From Phaeotremella fagi (Eukaryota; Basidiomycota; Tremellomycetes; Tremellales; Phaeotremellaceae), in assembly GCA_001599715.1 (NCBI GenBank), contig BCHU01000012.1, forward strand, positions 930,001-994,000: a DNA stretch of 64,000 nt. The letters are read 5' to 3'. The notes below the pieces were generated by a model. It worked only from the letters and a program-made list of their open reading frames with translations, was not told the DNA's origin and did no database searches. This document shows, piece after piece, positions 1 to 11,644 of this stretch (positions within the stretch are counted from its first letter, which is position 1; each line of letters opens with the position of its first letter). The position numbers and the translations under genes were made by a program.

Positions 1-1074
1 CGTAGACACTGTTTTTCAAGCGATTACGTCTTGTACAGCGCTTTACGACATACCTCGGTACCTGTCGAAGAAGCTGAATTGATTGTTCATCCAATATATC
101 AACCCGGTCAATGGTGCGGATACGATTCTGCCAAAGAAATTTGGGACGTTGCGAAACATTATCCTAAAAATATACCAATAGCTTTTGCTCTCACTCATGA
201 TTTTGGTGTACATTGGGATTTCGAATGGTAAGCCAGGTTCAGTGATTGGTGGTTACAAACACCACTAATTAAATTCTCAGGGATCCTTGGACATACCGTC
301 GACCACATACAAAACCTTTCCCCTTGGCACCTTTTGTCGATAGAAGTATCATTTGGTCGGTGAACGCAGATTATGACCTCCCAAGATCAAGAGGTCAACG
401 GGATGTAACGATCCCGACTCGATCATGTTTAACCTCCAAACTTGAAGCAGCTTTTTCAGATATCAATAAAGTCAAACCCATCTCAGAAAGGAAAACGTTC
501 ATCGATTTCGCTGGTACGATCTGGGGAGCTGGGATGTATCTCCGTCAAAGATTACAATGCGATAAAGGAGATAGTTTGGGTGAATCGAAACCTTACTATG
601 GACCTGATGATTTTTTGAATTTATTGAATGACACTCGTTTCTGTCCTGCACCAAGGGGAACTGCGGGTATGTACTGAAACCCAAAATGTTGAATTTATTG
701 ACCTCTCGTCAGGATGGTCAGGAAGAGCTTTGGACGCAATCTACGCCGGATGTATACCAGTTTTCATGGCAGAAGGTTCATTACCACCCTTCTCGGATCT
801 AATCGATTGGACCCAAATTTCGGTCAAAGTGGATTCACTAGATGTTGATCATTTAGAAGAGATCTTGTCGAAAATTCCTTTGGAGAAATTAGAGATTATG
901 CAAGCTAACCTGATGGTTATTAGAGAAGCTTTCATTTATCCCTCGAATGAACGTACGAAGGATGAATTGAATAGACGAGGTCCTCTCTTCTTTACTCTTC
1001 ATTCTACTAGAATGAGATTACAGACTGTTTATCCTTCAATTCGTCATGAAATGGATTGGGAACTTGGTTTATAG
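1..1074 (+). CDS. GT47 exostosin-like glycosyltransferase, 5' partial
   Basis: The reading frame is open from the first base, so the start lies outside the window. Three exons are joined across introns at about 230-281 (donor GTAAGC) and about 666-711 (donor GTATGT). The protein reads EEAELIVHPIYQPGQW, then DPWTYRRPHTKPFPLAPFVD, then a C-terminal block FCPAPRGTAG / WSGRALDAIYAGCIPVF. The last block (a small-residue turn, then R-x-x-[DE]-A-[IL]-x-x-G-C-[IV]-P-V) is the signature of the exostosin/GT47 nucleotide-sugar binding half. Members are usually Golgi type II membrane enzymes; the anchor would be in the missing N-terminus. Donor and acceptor sugars cannot be told from sequence. The call at family level is fairly secure. 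Confidence 0.72.
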
Positions 1075-1185
1075 AGGGTTTTCTGTTACTGTTTATATCG
1101 TGAATAAACATATATATTTTCTGGGATTTTATCATAGATTGATTGACACATGCATACATTTCTGATAGACTAATCCTATATCGAC

Positions 1186-2415
1186 CTACTCTTTCTCGAC
1201 TTCTACTGCATAAACATGACGTTGACCTTCCCAATTACCACTGAAAATCAACCATTTACCATCAGGAGTGAAATTCGCGTTTGGTTCAAGCTTGTAATCC
1301 TGCCCACTCAGATTGACCAATTTCTCCGATTCCATCACTTGACTCTTGATCAAACCTGGTGATGGATCACCCTGGATTCCTGCGACGGAGGGGACATCTC
1401 TAGGTTTAAGTAGGTATAACCACTTTGCGTTTTTAGCTCGTGCCACCATTTCTTCATCACTTCCATCGCCGGAGAATAAATGATTTGTTGGACTCGAATG
1501 ATAATGAACTGACCACTCGTCTCTTTCCAAATGACAATAAGTTCTCTGACCATCCGAAATTCTGTATCCCGCAACAATGAATTTTTCACCTCGAGGTTGT
1601 TGAACATCATACCAAACAGTTTCTCCATCATGTGACCACCATTCATGTCCAGCTATCTCCATCTCAATGGTTCTAGTATGAATCTTGATTGGAATTCGTT
1701 TATCCAATCGAATCATCCAAAGTCGATCAACTTTATGCCATGCACCTTCATGACAATACATCAAGAGATTCGGATCAGTCGGTGAAAAAAGTAAATGATT
1801 CAACCAATTTGTCGATGAATGGATATTCCTCCTTTCGCCCGTTTTGATGTTGAGTGTATAAATCGTCATTGGGATTTTGGCTTCTAAGCGTTCATTCAAC
1901 CTAACCTCTTTGGCGTCTGCATAAGTCATTGGTGTACCGTCTGGCCAAGTTCCTGCATAATCGACCTGATCAGTTCCGGGATTTCGTTTACCAATGCCAT
2001 GTAGAATTGGATGATCGGAACCAGGATCAACTTCAGTAACACCTAATTCTGTTTCATCGCAGTTGATATCTTGAACATGACCATGTTTGTATTCGACGAT
2101 CTTCCTTTGATCACCAGTATCGATGTCGACAGCATAGACTGTACCACCGTTCCAAGGATCTTCCAAGATAGTTTGCCAGTAAACCGTTCTAGTCTTTCTT
2201 CCAGTGAACAGAATTCTGAATGATCCTTCAATACTGCAAAGATGAGTTTCTGTAAAATCTGGTAGTGAAACCTTCGATATACCTTTGGGAGTTTGGATAA
2301 TGAGAATATCACCTTGAGGAGTGTATGCGTTGATGTTGAAGTATAGAGATGCTGAACCTGGGATCGACGATATGCGATGTACACGATGACCGGTATCTTG
2401 ATCGATCCAAGACAT
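1186..2415 (-). CDS. Oligogalacturonate lyase-like protein (PL22 family), intronless
   Basis: A single uninterrupted 409-residue frame. The N-terminus reads DQDTGHRVHRIS, then SLYFNINAYTPQGD, and later HEWWSHDGETVWYDVQQPRG and a seven-bladed-propeller-like series of strand repeats (TPDGKWLIFSGN near the end). This pattern is that of oligogalacturonate lyases, which cleave unsaturated or saturated digalacturonate in the cytosol by beta-elimination using Mn and a conserved His. No signal peptide is seen, which fits an intracellular enzyme. It is divergently transcribed from a sugar MFS gene 456 bp away, a sensible pairing of uptake and breakdown. Every other long gene nearby has introns; this one has none, which may mark horizontal origin. 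A general WD40-like periplasmic TolB relative is the main alternative. Confidence 0.75.
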   Translation of the reverse strand: MSWIDQDTGHRVHRISSIPGSASLYFNINAYTPQGDILIIQTPKGISKVSLPDFTETHLCSIEGSFRILFTGRKTRTVYWQTILEDPWNGGTVYAVDIDTGDQRKIVEYKHGHVQDINCDETELGVTEVDPGSDHPILHGIGKRNPGTDQVDYAGTWPDGTPMTYADAKEVRLNERLEAKIPMTIYTLNIKTGERRNIHSSTNWLNHLLFSPTDPNLLMYCHEGAWHKVDRLWMIRLDKRIPIKIHTRTIEMEIAGHEWWSHDGETVWYDVQQPRGEKFIVAGYRISDGQRTYCHLERDEWSVHYHSSPTNHLFSGDGSDEEMVARAKNAKWLYLLKPRDVPSVAGIQGDPSPGLIKSQVMESEKLVNLSGQDYKLEPNANFTPDGKWLIFSGNWEGQRHVYAVEVEKE

Positions 2416-2871
2416 TTCTGCGACTTGTCCTCTCTCTCCCCAATTCAGGATGATTAAAATCGAGACTGGTATCCTACATACTTGAGTGATCTACAACACG
2501 AGGTGGGTTCCGATGGTATAAAGCTAAACCGTGGGCTTTTCATTTGGATATACAAGTCTAAACATCTCCCGGGCCATCTAATGTTTTGGAAATACGTTTC
2601 GAAACGGGCCGCATCGTATCTCGTCGGTCCGTTTCGTTAAACAACTGTAGTGTTATCTTGTCGTTCCTTTCGAAAAGCCAAGCTTATGCCCCACCGGGGC
2701 CAACGCTAAAAATGTGATTATTATTAGAAGTAGTGATCACCTGACGATCCACACTCTCTTCCGGACGGTTTATCAATTGGCCGTCAACAAATTTGGAGCA
2801 GCGACCGAGAGCTATAACAATGTCATCATTATCAGAGAGGTATCTCACTTTTCCCACCCCTCATCCCCAAA
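2416..2871. promoter_or_regulatory. Divergent intergenic region between PL22 and MFS genes
   Basis: This 456-bp stretch holds no gene. It contains a GC-rich palindrome GCCCC-ACC-GGGGC ending at 2700 followed at once by CAACGCTAAAAATGT (2701-2715), a 15-mer that recurs exactly at 26172-26186. CGAAACGGGCCG near 2610 and CGTTTCGTTAAAC near 2630 are imperfect CGTTTCG-type repeats. It probably contains both promoters. Confidence 0.4.
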
Positions 2872-4882
2872 ATGGACACCAAAGATTCAATAGCTCTGAA
2901 GGCTCTTCAGACATCTCATAACTTGATGGCTGACGATGTCAAGCTTCAAGAAACCATTTCTCATCAAGAGATGGTGGATAGTTATGACGATACAGTCATG
3001 CGTTCACCTTTCGATGATTTCGGTGCCTGGAAAACTGCCAAAATATTCAGAAAAGCTACTATGGTCGCCCTCTTTGCTGCTTTCTCTGCCTGTGCTGAGT
3101 GAGTCTCATCTTATCGACCAGTGTTGACCTTCATTAGTGGTTTCCAAATTTCCATGACGAACACTATCATCGCCAATCTAGGTTTCATCAAACAGTTTGG
3201 CTCTGTTACATCAACAGGTGCTTATGCTTTGGACGCTAGAGTAATCTCCATTTGGGGTGGAATCGGAAGTATGGGTCAAGGATTTGGGATGATCACCATG
3301 CATTTGTGAGTCTTAAATTTGAGATTTACGACTGATAGATAGTATCGCCGATCGGTTCGGACGTAAAACCGCTTTCTACTGCATTTGGGTGACGTTACTT
3401 ACCTGTATTTGTTGTGAATGCTTCGGACGAGTTTGGCAAGTTTGGCTTATTGCCAAGCTCACCTCTGGTTATGCCGTTGGAAGTGTCCAATTCCTTACTG
3501 GAAGTTACGTCACGGAGATTGCACCTGTACGAATTCGTGGTTTCTTACTATTGTTCTATTCTGTTTGGTATGGTCTCGGACAACTTTTCGCCACGATTTC
3601 ACTCAAAGTTCTTTCCGTCAATGATCCTTACAACTATCTCACTCTGGTTTACACTGAATGGGCTGTCCTTGGAATTATGGGAGTCGTTTATGCACTCATC
3701 CCAGAGTCACCTTGTGAGTTAACTTACTCTGCTGAAAACTAACCTGGCAGATTGGCTTGCAAGTCACGGTCAACACGAGAAAGGTCGTAAAGTGATTCAA
3801 TTCTTGAATGGAGGTATTAAAGACTACGATGTGGATTTCCATTACGGCCTTATTCGACGCCACATTGATATCGAAAAACGCAAAGCGAAGGAAGATCCAA
3901 ATCACGGGAAACCATTCTGGAAGGATCTTTGGGACACAAGAGAGATCTTCAAGGGTACCGATGGAGTAGGTCACTGTCTAGCGATATCCTCTGACATTAG
4001 TTCCGAACTTTAATCGCTTTCATGCCAGCCGGGGTACAACAGCTATCAGGTCTGGCTGTGTTGTCTGGTTACTCATCCTACTTTGCGCAACAAGCTGGTT
4101 TTGCTGAGTGAGTGACCTAAGAGATCAAGCTCACAGTTCAAGTCCTTTCTTGTTCAGTCTACTCTTAGCTGTCATGGGATTAGTTATCACAATTATAGGA
4201 GCATTCGTGCTTGATCTTGTCGGTCGTCGTTCAACATTCCTCTTCGCAGTGGGAGCTACATGGACTTGTCTCATTGTAATTGGTGGTCTTGGTCTGGTCC
4301 AAAACCCTTCAGCTTCTTTGAACAAGTTCGTTCTCTTCGTCGCTCTCATGTGGCGAGCGGTCTCTACCTTACTCGGTGATCTTGGTTGGTCTTACGTTGC
4401 CGAAACTGGCTCTTCTCGACTTAGAGCGAAAACCGCTGGTTTCGCTGCCGCAGGAGGTGTTTGCATTGGTTTGGTCTTCAGTACATCAGTCCCCTACATG
4501 CTATCAGCACAATACGCCAATTGGGGACTCAAGACTTGTTTCTTCTGTAAGTGACGGTTCCTAGTACGCTCCTGTCGCTCAACTGACAATTTCCTCAGTC
4601 GCCGGTATCTCAGCACCTCTCATGATCTCAACCTGGTTTATAATGCCTGATACCTCCCGTCGTACACCAGCAGAGTTAGATGAACTTTTCCAGAAGAAGG
4701 TTCCTCCAAGAAAGTAGGTTTCTTTTTCCGAACCTCGAACTGACGCCTAGGTTCCGAACTTACGTTACGGATGCTCAGAAAGCTCTTCAAGCCGAGCGAA
4801 ACATGGTTGAATCAGAAGATGTTGCCGCGATACAAGCTATGGCGCACACCACTCAAGGAGGAGTGACCAATCAGACAGTTTA
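2872..4882 (+). CDS. MFS sugar transporter (alpha-glucoside/maltose permease type)
   Basis: The ATG at 2872 opens a multi-exon gene with introns of 35-50 nt (first donor GTGAGT at about 3100). Joined exons give a protein of roughly 500 residues with about 12 hydrophobic segments. Family marks are the loop motif IADRFGRKTAF after TM2, IAPVRIRGFLL after TM4, PESPYWLASHGQHEKG between TM6 and TM7, QQLSGLAVLSGYSSYFAQQA in TM7, DLVGRRSTFLF after TM8 and a terminal DTSRRTPAELDELFQKKVPPRK. Such proteins are plasma-membrane proton symporters for maltose, sucrose or other glycosides. The cytoplasmic N-terminus is long (about 60 residues), as in maltose permeases. The exact substrate is not readable, although a pectin-derived oligomer is possible given the divergent PL22 gene. 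Confidence 0.85.
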
Positions 4883-5188
4883 GGTTTCAATTTGGGGTTT
4901 GTAGTCGTTATACATGATGTTTTGTTGGTTTTGTAATGATCGGTATCAAATGGAAATGCAAAATCTGCCTCTGACTGTTGCCTCATCGGAATCAAATCGG
5001 AGTATGTAAATGCAAGTAGCTTTGTTGTCACTAACGTAAGTGAATCATCGCAATCAACAAATCTATCAAATCAAATCAAATCAAATCAAATCAAATCAAA
5101 TCAGCAAAGTTGTTGAGGGTTCTGAGGAGAAGCAATAAGACCACAGCACCTGCAGATCAGATCTCATTGGAGAAAATTTCTTCTCAAT
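4883..5188. other. Intergenic stretch with pentanucleotide repeat
   Basis: No gene is seen. About nine tandem copies of the pentamer ATCAA (5066-5104) lie about 85 bp upstream of the zinc-cluster gene start, in its promoter or 5' UTR. Confidence 0.6.
5066..5104. repeat. (ATCAA)n pentanucleotide microsatellite
   Basis: Tandem ATCAA units run without interruption for about 39 bp. The unit length is not a multiple of three and the repeat is outside coding sequence, so copy-number change would not affect a protein but could alter promoter spacing of the gene starting at 5189. Confidence 0.8.
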
Positions 5189-7736
5189 ATGAGCTCTGTC
5201 TCTAGCTCCAAACGTGAGTCCGTTTGAATGATGGGACGCTAAAACCTCCTTTAGCACTTAAAAGGTGAGATGATCATCATTGATACGACTGACATTCAAA
5301 CAGAGGAGACGCTTGTCTTGCCTGTCGAAAACGTCGAATTGTACGTACTACAGAGTCGTTTATCTTTTATACTAACTCTGTCCCAGAGATGCGACGGCGA
5401 AAAGCCTGCTTGCGCAACTTGTGCTCGTCTCCATAAAGATTGCGTTTATGAAACTGTAAAATCTTCCAGTAGAATCGCTGTTCTGAAAAACAAAGTCGGT
5501 GAGTCGACACTTCTCAATGACAGAATGAGTCGCTGATGTCTTTAGCCCAACTCGAGCGACAAATTCAACAATCTCATTCTCAAACACCGCCTTCCTTCGG
5601 CGACAACACTGAAGCTGGTCCTTCACGCTCATCCAGCGGATCATCCCCTAATGTAGTTCCTTCTTTCAATCAGACTGCCAACAACGTTTTCTTTCCCGAT
5701 CACAATGGATTGGACTCCATGACGTCCATAGCACCCAATCAAATTTTCAATGTCTTACCGTCAGCGCCGACGATTCCGCTTCCACCTCTCGAAGACAATG
5801 GTCAGCATTCGTTATCACAATCCTTCATACCTCAAACCGTAAACCCTCGTCCTCTTCAATCACCAGACCCTACCTTCGATTTTGACTTTTCGTTCTTGGA
5901 TAACGCGATGACCGGTTTGAGCAATAACTTGGAATACACTGAATTGTTTCCGTTCAGAGATCAAGATGAAGCACAGTATCCTGCGGCTGCCAACAGAAAT
6001 CGCGACCGGGACATAGGAGAGTTCAAATGTATCAACGAAACTTCGCTAGCGGTCATCAATTCTCAAGCGGATTCAGTAGTTGGTGGATGGTGGGATCCCA
6101 ATGATATCCCACCTCATGTCAGAGATCATCTCCTTGATCTTTATTTCAGTCGTAACGGGATATTCGAATTGGAATTTCATGTTCCAAGGTTCTATGCCAG
6201 ACTCACTCAACTACCTTCAAAACGGCCTCATCCCTCTCTTCTTTATGCCATCGTGAGTGATGACTGGGATGCTCATGCTAATATTCCAGTACCTCATTGC
6301 CTCGCAACGATCAACTCAACCTGGAATTCGGGCTCTCGAATCTCAATTTTATGATATCGCCGATAAACAAATCAAACAAGCCATACTCAAAGTTGATAGA
6401 ATATTGGATGCAACTAGGGCGACGGTTATACTGGTCACTTACCTATTGATGAAAGAACGGTTTCAATCTGCTTACCAAATGGTCGGATCCGCTGTCAGAT
6501 TGGCGATATCATGTGGATTGCACAAGATCAAATCGTCCGTTTGGCAAACACCTCCAACTCAAAATCCAATTCTTCACTTCACACTGAGATCAGGTGGATA
6601 TCTGTTGGAACCACCGGAAGATGTAGTAGAATTGGCAGAAAGAATTCATACATTGTAAGTGATTTTCAGATACCTACTCTCGAGCTAACGATCCGTTTGC
6701 AGCTGGCCAATTTACGAACTTGACCAGTGTACTTCTATTGCCTATCTGTGGGACTCTGGATTTCATCTGGAGGACATTATCACACCATTCCCTAAACCAA
6801 TGTTCGACTACGATTTGGGTCTCGCTAGCCCTGCGGATGATTACTCGATACCATCGGTTCTTTTCCCTCGACCAGACGATAAACACCAAGATTTCTCGTT
6901 TTGCACTTTACGTATGAAGGCTTTGGCATTGTCGTCACAAGCAAATCGAATTCGAGGGATTCCAGCAGAATATCACGATATGATATCCAGTTTAGATGGT
7001 TCACATTTGGGTGCCAACATCCGAACCCCTGTCGCATTTGACAAGCTCAAGTATGCGCTTGATACATATTCTGATAGACTGCCTGAAGATCGACGACCAC
7101 CTTGGAGGAGATGGGATGAAGGAACGGAGAACAGTATTCCTCAGGGTGGTATGAGGAACGATACAGCCGTTTTGGTACGTGTTCATCCGTCGATTCTGCT
7201 CATACAATCATAGCACTTTTTGATCGGACACGCTTATATGGAATTATGGAATACCCGTGCGCTGCAGAACGAGAATATTCGAGCTGTCTTTGTTGCAAGA
7301 CGAATGGTAAACATCCTATATCTGTTTCAAACGCAAAGGGTAAGAACACTCCAACGTCAGGATGAAGCTAACGGATTGTAACAGATGTCGAGTGGTTACG
7401 ACGTTTTTATCATTACAATGTAAGTTTTACATATCAAAGCGAGTTCTGATTTGTCAGCTGGAACGATGTTGCCATGGTTTTGCTTAGAGAACTGAAGCGC
7501 TTGCAACTCATGGGATCGTCGGGCAATGCCTTTGAAATCGAGAAGGATCTTAACGTGGTGACGAACGCTCTCAACAATTGGGCATCTTTAGCTGTTAGCG
7601 AGGAACACAGTCAAGATACCATCGACATTGCCGCGCTACACAGTCAGATGCTTGATAAACTACGAGCGATGAATTTTGAGCAGTGGACAGAGGCATTTGC
7701 GGAGTCTGAAAGGAGATTTGGTTTGAATTACCGATA
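5189..7736 (+). CDS. Zn(II)2Cys6 fungal transcription factor
   Basis: The ATG at 5189 starts a short exon, followed by a 10-nt microexon (CACTTAAAAG) and then the zinc cluster: CLACRKRRI joined to RCDGEKPACATCARLHKDCVYE, giving the canonical C-x2-C-x6-C-x5-6-C-x2-C-x6-C spacing at about residues 20-50. A short linker and a likely coiled coil (LERQIQQSHSQ) follow, then a Ser/Pro/Asn-rich region and the fungal-specific regulatory domain (LLDLYFSRNGIFELEFHVPR, later YQMVGSAVRLAISCGLHK). The last exon ends at 7736. It should act in the nucleus on CGG-type sites. Its closest neighbours are the sugar MFS gene upstream and allantoinase downstream (convergent), either of which could be a target. The internal exon borders around 6240-6340 and 7330-7460 are less certain than the ends. 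Confidence 0.88.
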
Positions 7737-7899
7737 GGTCTAAGAGTAACGCTACCGCTAGATACAAAGGGACTACAATTTAATGAGCATGCAGCAGAGC
7801 TGCACGATGCATAGATATCTATATGTTTGCCTTTTTGGGTATCGTCTATGCTATGGGGTATACGTAGCTGTTGTTTGAGATGGTCTGAATGCTCGTCCT

Positions 7900-9497
7900 T
7901 TACAGCAAACGACGTTCTGCATCTGCGACCAGACCAGTTCCGTTCCAAGCAAGTTTACCTCGAATGTACGTTTCTAAAACCAGACCCCGAAGTGTGCGTC
8001 CAAGATATGGCGAGACTTTGTTACGGAACAAGAGGGTTTCCTAGAGAGATATAAGATTTCACTCATAACAGAGGAATGTATTAACTCACATGGGTAACAA
8101 CATAAGACGCAGTTGAATCGAATATCACAAAATCGGCGTCGGCACCTACAGCCAAGACACCTTTCCTTCCACCCAATCCAACCTGCTCAGCTTGTCGAGA
8201 GGCTAACCAATGCATGATTCTGCCTAAACCAGCTTCTTCGCCCATTTCCGTCCAGATCAATGATAAACCAAGACCTAGAGCAGAGATACCGCCCCATGCT
8301 GACATGAAGTCGCCTTGTTTCATTTCTGGTAAACAAGGTGAATGATCAGAAACCACGAAATCTATCGTTCCATCTAGAACGGCTTTACAAATCGCTTGAC
8401 GATTGGCCTCGTCTCTGATAGGGGGGCAGCATTTGTATTGAGTGGCGTCCCTGGGGATACCTTCTGCAGCCAGACAAAGATAATGGAAACAAGTTTCTAC
8501 TGTTAAATTCGATACTCCAGATGCTCTGGCTTCCTTGATGATAGGTACAGCTGATGCCGCTGAAAGATGAACAATGTGAAACCTCAGTTCTGGATATCGT
8601 CTACAGTATTTTAGTATTAGATCGAGGGCTGATAACTCCAATGCTGGCGGTCTGGAATCTAGGAAAGTTGAATAGTCTGATGCGTCTGCTGGTACCGAGT
8701 CAGGATGAAGATGACCGTGAGCTTCGAGTTCGGCGTGGAACAGGATTAAAGCGTTGGTTCCCTAGAATTTAGTTGAGTCTCATAAGTGAACTTACCTCTA
8801 ACGCAGCACATGCCTTCTCGACGTCTTCTTCCGATACGTGAGGGAATTCCTGTGGATAGTCAGTTTTTTCGAGAGTTCGTTAAGACTTTGATGCAGATTG
8901 ACTGACCTCCACACCAGAGTTGATCAAGAAACATTTAAAACCTTTCACTCCAGCTTTCAATAGGGGCACCAAATCATCCTGGTTTCCTGGTATGATACCT
9001 CCCCAGAACCCAACGTCACAATTAACGCCAATGGCCCTTGCTTCCGCTTGTTTAGCCTCGAGATTCTTCACCGTCGTTGTTGGCGGAATGGAATTGAGTG
9101 GCATATCGATCAAAGTGGTAACACCGCCACTCATAGCAGCTGTTGTACCGGTCTGGAAACCTTCCCACTCTGTTCGACCAGGTTGATTGAGATGGACATG
9201 AGTGCTGTAGAATACGTTAGTTATTATGCTCCCCCTTTGAAATCTTTTCGATTCCTCAAAGTAGGACGAAACGACTCACTCAACAAGACCTGGTAGCAAG
9301 ACATGATCCGACTCTAAATGTAATGTCTTGTAAGAACTCTCATGAAAGTGGTCCAAGCTAAGCAAATTCGGGTGCACCGCCGTTATCAAACCAGATTCCA
9401 GGTCTACCTCGATTGTAGCAGGTCGAGGTGCATCCTCGTTAGGTAGTATAGCCTGTGAGGCGAAGACCACAAGTTTAGAGGGGGACATGGATGGCAC
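7900..9497 (-). CDS. DAL1: Allantoinase
   Basis: Minus-strand gene with introns. The joined protein begins [20 protein letters not shown] (a second Met lies three residues in) and carries the cyclic amidohydrolase metal set: [16 protein letters not shown] (His-x-His), [10 protein letters not shown] (the Lys that becomes carboxylated), [21 protein letters not shown] and [12 protein letters not shown] (Asp). The last exon, found past a short intron, reads [13 protein letters not shown] and ends at 7900, so the gene is complete at about 480 residues. The enzyme opens the hydantoin ring of allantoin to allantoate, in the cytosol, in purine-nitrogen catabolism. It converges with the zinc-cluster gene at 5189 and is divergent from malate dehydrogenase. 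Dihydropyrimidinase is the alternative, but the HLNQPGR motif favours allantoinase. Confidence 0.92.
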
Positions 9498-10085
9498 CTC
9501 GCAACTGTAGATGTGAACTGAGATGTCTGCAACAAACTAATGTCGATGTGTATGTGCGAGCTTAATCCGAGCAGACCGGAACACTAACCAGCGAGAGAGA
9601 TGTTGTCTAAATGAGATGGAGGAGATAAGGTCGTATGAACAAGGTATGCTGCAAGCAAAGATATTAACGGATTGAAACAGACCAGATCGGAACAAATCAA
9701 TATAAACAAGAATGAAAGAAAAGATGTGATTTAAAGAAAAAGCGCTATCAAAGCAAAGATAACTCAAAGAATTAATTGGCTCGAGTTAGACTTTGAGATT
9801 ATGTATCCTATCCTGGCTGATCTGAACTTATCTATTGGACAAAATTAAAGTGGCACTCAGCTAGGCTTAAACAGTGCCTGGTCAGTAAGGGAGGGTCCTT
9901 TCTGGTATTCGGCATTTCGGCTATTTAAAGGAGCTCAATCATTGTGGCGACTTGTCCGGCTAAGTTTGGGGTGGAGATCCGTCACCACCCACTCACCCAC
10001 TTCACCCACCAATCCACCTTACCTCCTCTTTTTCTATTTACATCTTTTATCTTCTTCTTCATTCTCTACATCCATTCTCTCCATC
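9498..10085. promoter_or_regulatory. Divergent promoter region, allantoinase / malate dehydrogenase
   Basis: 588 bp without a gene. The side next to malate dehydrogenase is strongly pyrimidine-rich (about 9990-10083, CACCCACTCACCCACTTCA and CTTCTTCTTC tracts), a common feature of strongly expressed basidiomycete promoters and 5' UTRs. No clear GATA cluster was established by eye on the allantoinase side. Confidence 0.5.
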
Positions 10086-11558
10086 ATGTTCGTTCGTCAA
10101 GCTATCTCAAAATCTGCCATTGCTACTCGTGGCTTTGCCAGTTCAGCCGTTGCCAACAGAAAGGTTGCTGTTCTTGGTGCCGCTGGTAAGTTGATTTCTT
10201 TTGATTTTAATTCTCCGGATCATTTAGGAAAAGTCATTTACATGTCCGTTCTTAGGTGGTATCGGTCAACCCATGTCACTCCTCCTCAAATCTGATCCTC
10301 TCGTTACTGCTTTATCACTCTACGATATTAGAGGTGCCCCAGGTGTTGCTGCTGATATCAGTCATGTCAACACTCACAGTACCGTCAAAGGTTACGAACA
10401 AGCTCAGTGAGTATACCTCGTACATTCCGTGAACATTCTTCAACATTTCTGATCGTTTCTTTAGAATCAAAGAAGCTCTTACCGGTGCTGAGATCGTCAT
10501 CATCCCCGCCGGTGTCCCCCGTAAACCTGGTATGACGTGAGTGATAAAATATTTTGTGAAACTTGAGAAACGCTCGCTAACCTCTGATGCAGTCGTGACG
10601 ATCTTTTCGTGAGTCATTGCACTGAGCATCACGATCGAGCGAAACATGTCAGCTGATTCGACTATAGAACACCAACGCTTCCATCGTCCAAGGTCTCGCT
10701 GAAGCTGCTGCTGAACATTGCCCCAAAGCTATCATCGCTATCATTGCCAACCCAGTCAACTCAACCGTTCCAATCTGGGCTGAGGTCTACAAGAAGAAGG
10801 GTATCTTTGACGAGAAAAAGTGAGCATCAGCTTTTCTTGACTTATTCGACCAATTTATTGACTTCGATAGAATTTTCGGTGTCACCACCCTCGATGTTGT
10901 TAGAGCATCTCGTTTCCTTGGTGAAATCAAAGATGCCGACCCCAAGGACATCCAAGTCACCGTTGTTGGTGGACACTCCGGTGTCACCATCGTCCCCCTC
11001 CTCAGTCAAACTCCTTTGGGCAAAGATGTCAAGGGTGAAGCTTACAAAGCCCTCGTTAAGAGAATCCAATTCGGTGGTGATGGTCAGTATATTTCTCAAG
11101 AATATCGGGCATGGTTGACTGATCGGTTACTGCAGAGGTTGTCCAAGCTAAGGCTGGTACTGGATCAGCTACTCTCTCCATGGGTTACGGTAGGTTTCAC
11201 CACATTACTTTCCCCTGCAAAAGCTCATTTCATTGTCAGCTGGTGCACGTTTCGCCAACTCTCTTATCCGTGCCCTCAACGGTGAAACCGGTGTTGTCGA
11301 GCCCACCTTTGTCAAATCACCTTTATACGAATCTGAGGGTGTAGAGTACTTCTCCTCAAACGTCGAATTGGGTCCAGAAGGTGTCAAGACCATTCACCCA
11401 GTCGGAACCCTTTCAAGTGAAGAGCAAGAACTTCTTAAAGCTTGTCTCCCAGAGTAAGTGGTCGGCGCGTCGATTCAGAAGACTACGTATATTAACCAGT
11501 CACACTTAGCCTCGCCAAGAACATCAAGAAGGGTGAAGAATTTGTCAACTCCAAGTAG
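10086..11558 (+). CDS. MDH1: Mitochondrial malate dehydrogenase
   Basis: Nine or so exons join into about 340 residues. The N-terminus [20 protein letters not shown] is Arg/Ser/Ala-rich with an RGFASS cleavage-like site, a good mitochondrial presequence. It is followed by the NAD fold [20 protein letters not shown], the mobile-loop arginines in [29 protein letters not shown], and the catalytic His in [16 protein letters not shown]. The stop is at 11556-11558 after [11 protein letters not shown]. It interconverts malate and oxaloacetate in the TCA cycle. A five-residue-scale exon (CGTGACGATCTTTTC, around 10595) is unusually small but keeps the frame. Codon choice is C-rich at third positions, as in highly expressed genes here (compare transketolase). 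Confidence 0.95.
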
Positions 11559-11644
11559 AAGTAAAATTAACAAGTTGCCATTCGACTAGCGACAAAGATG
11601 CATTATGTTCTTGCTGTCGCTTTTTGTGTATATAATATCTTGCT

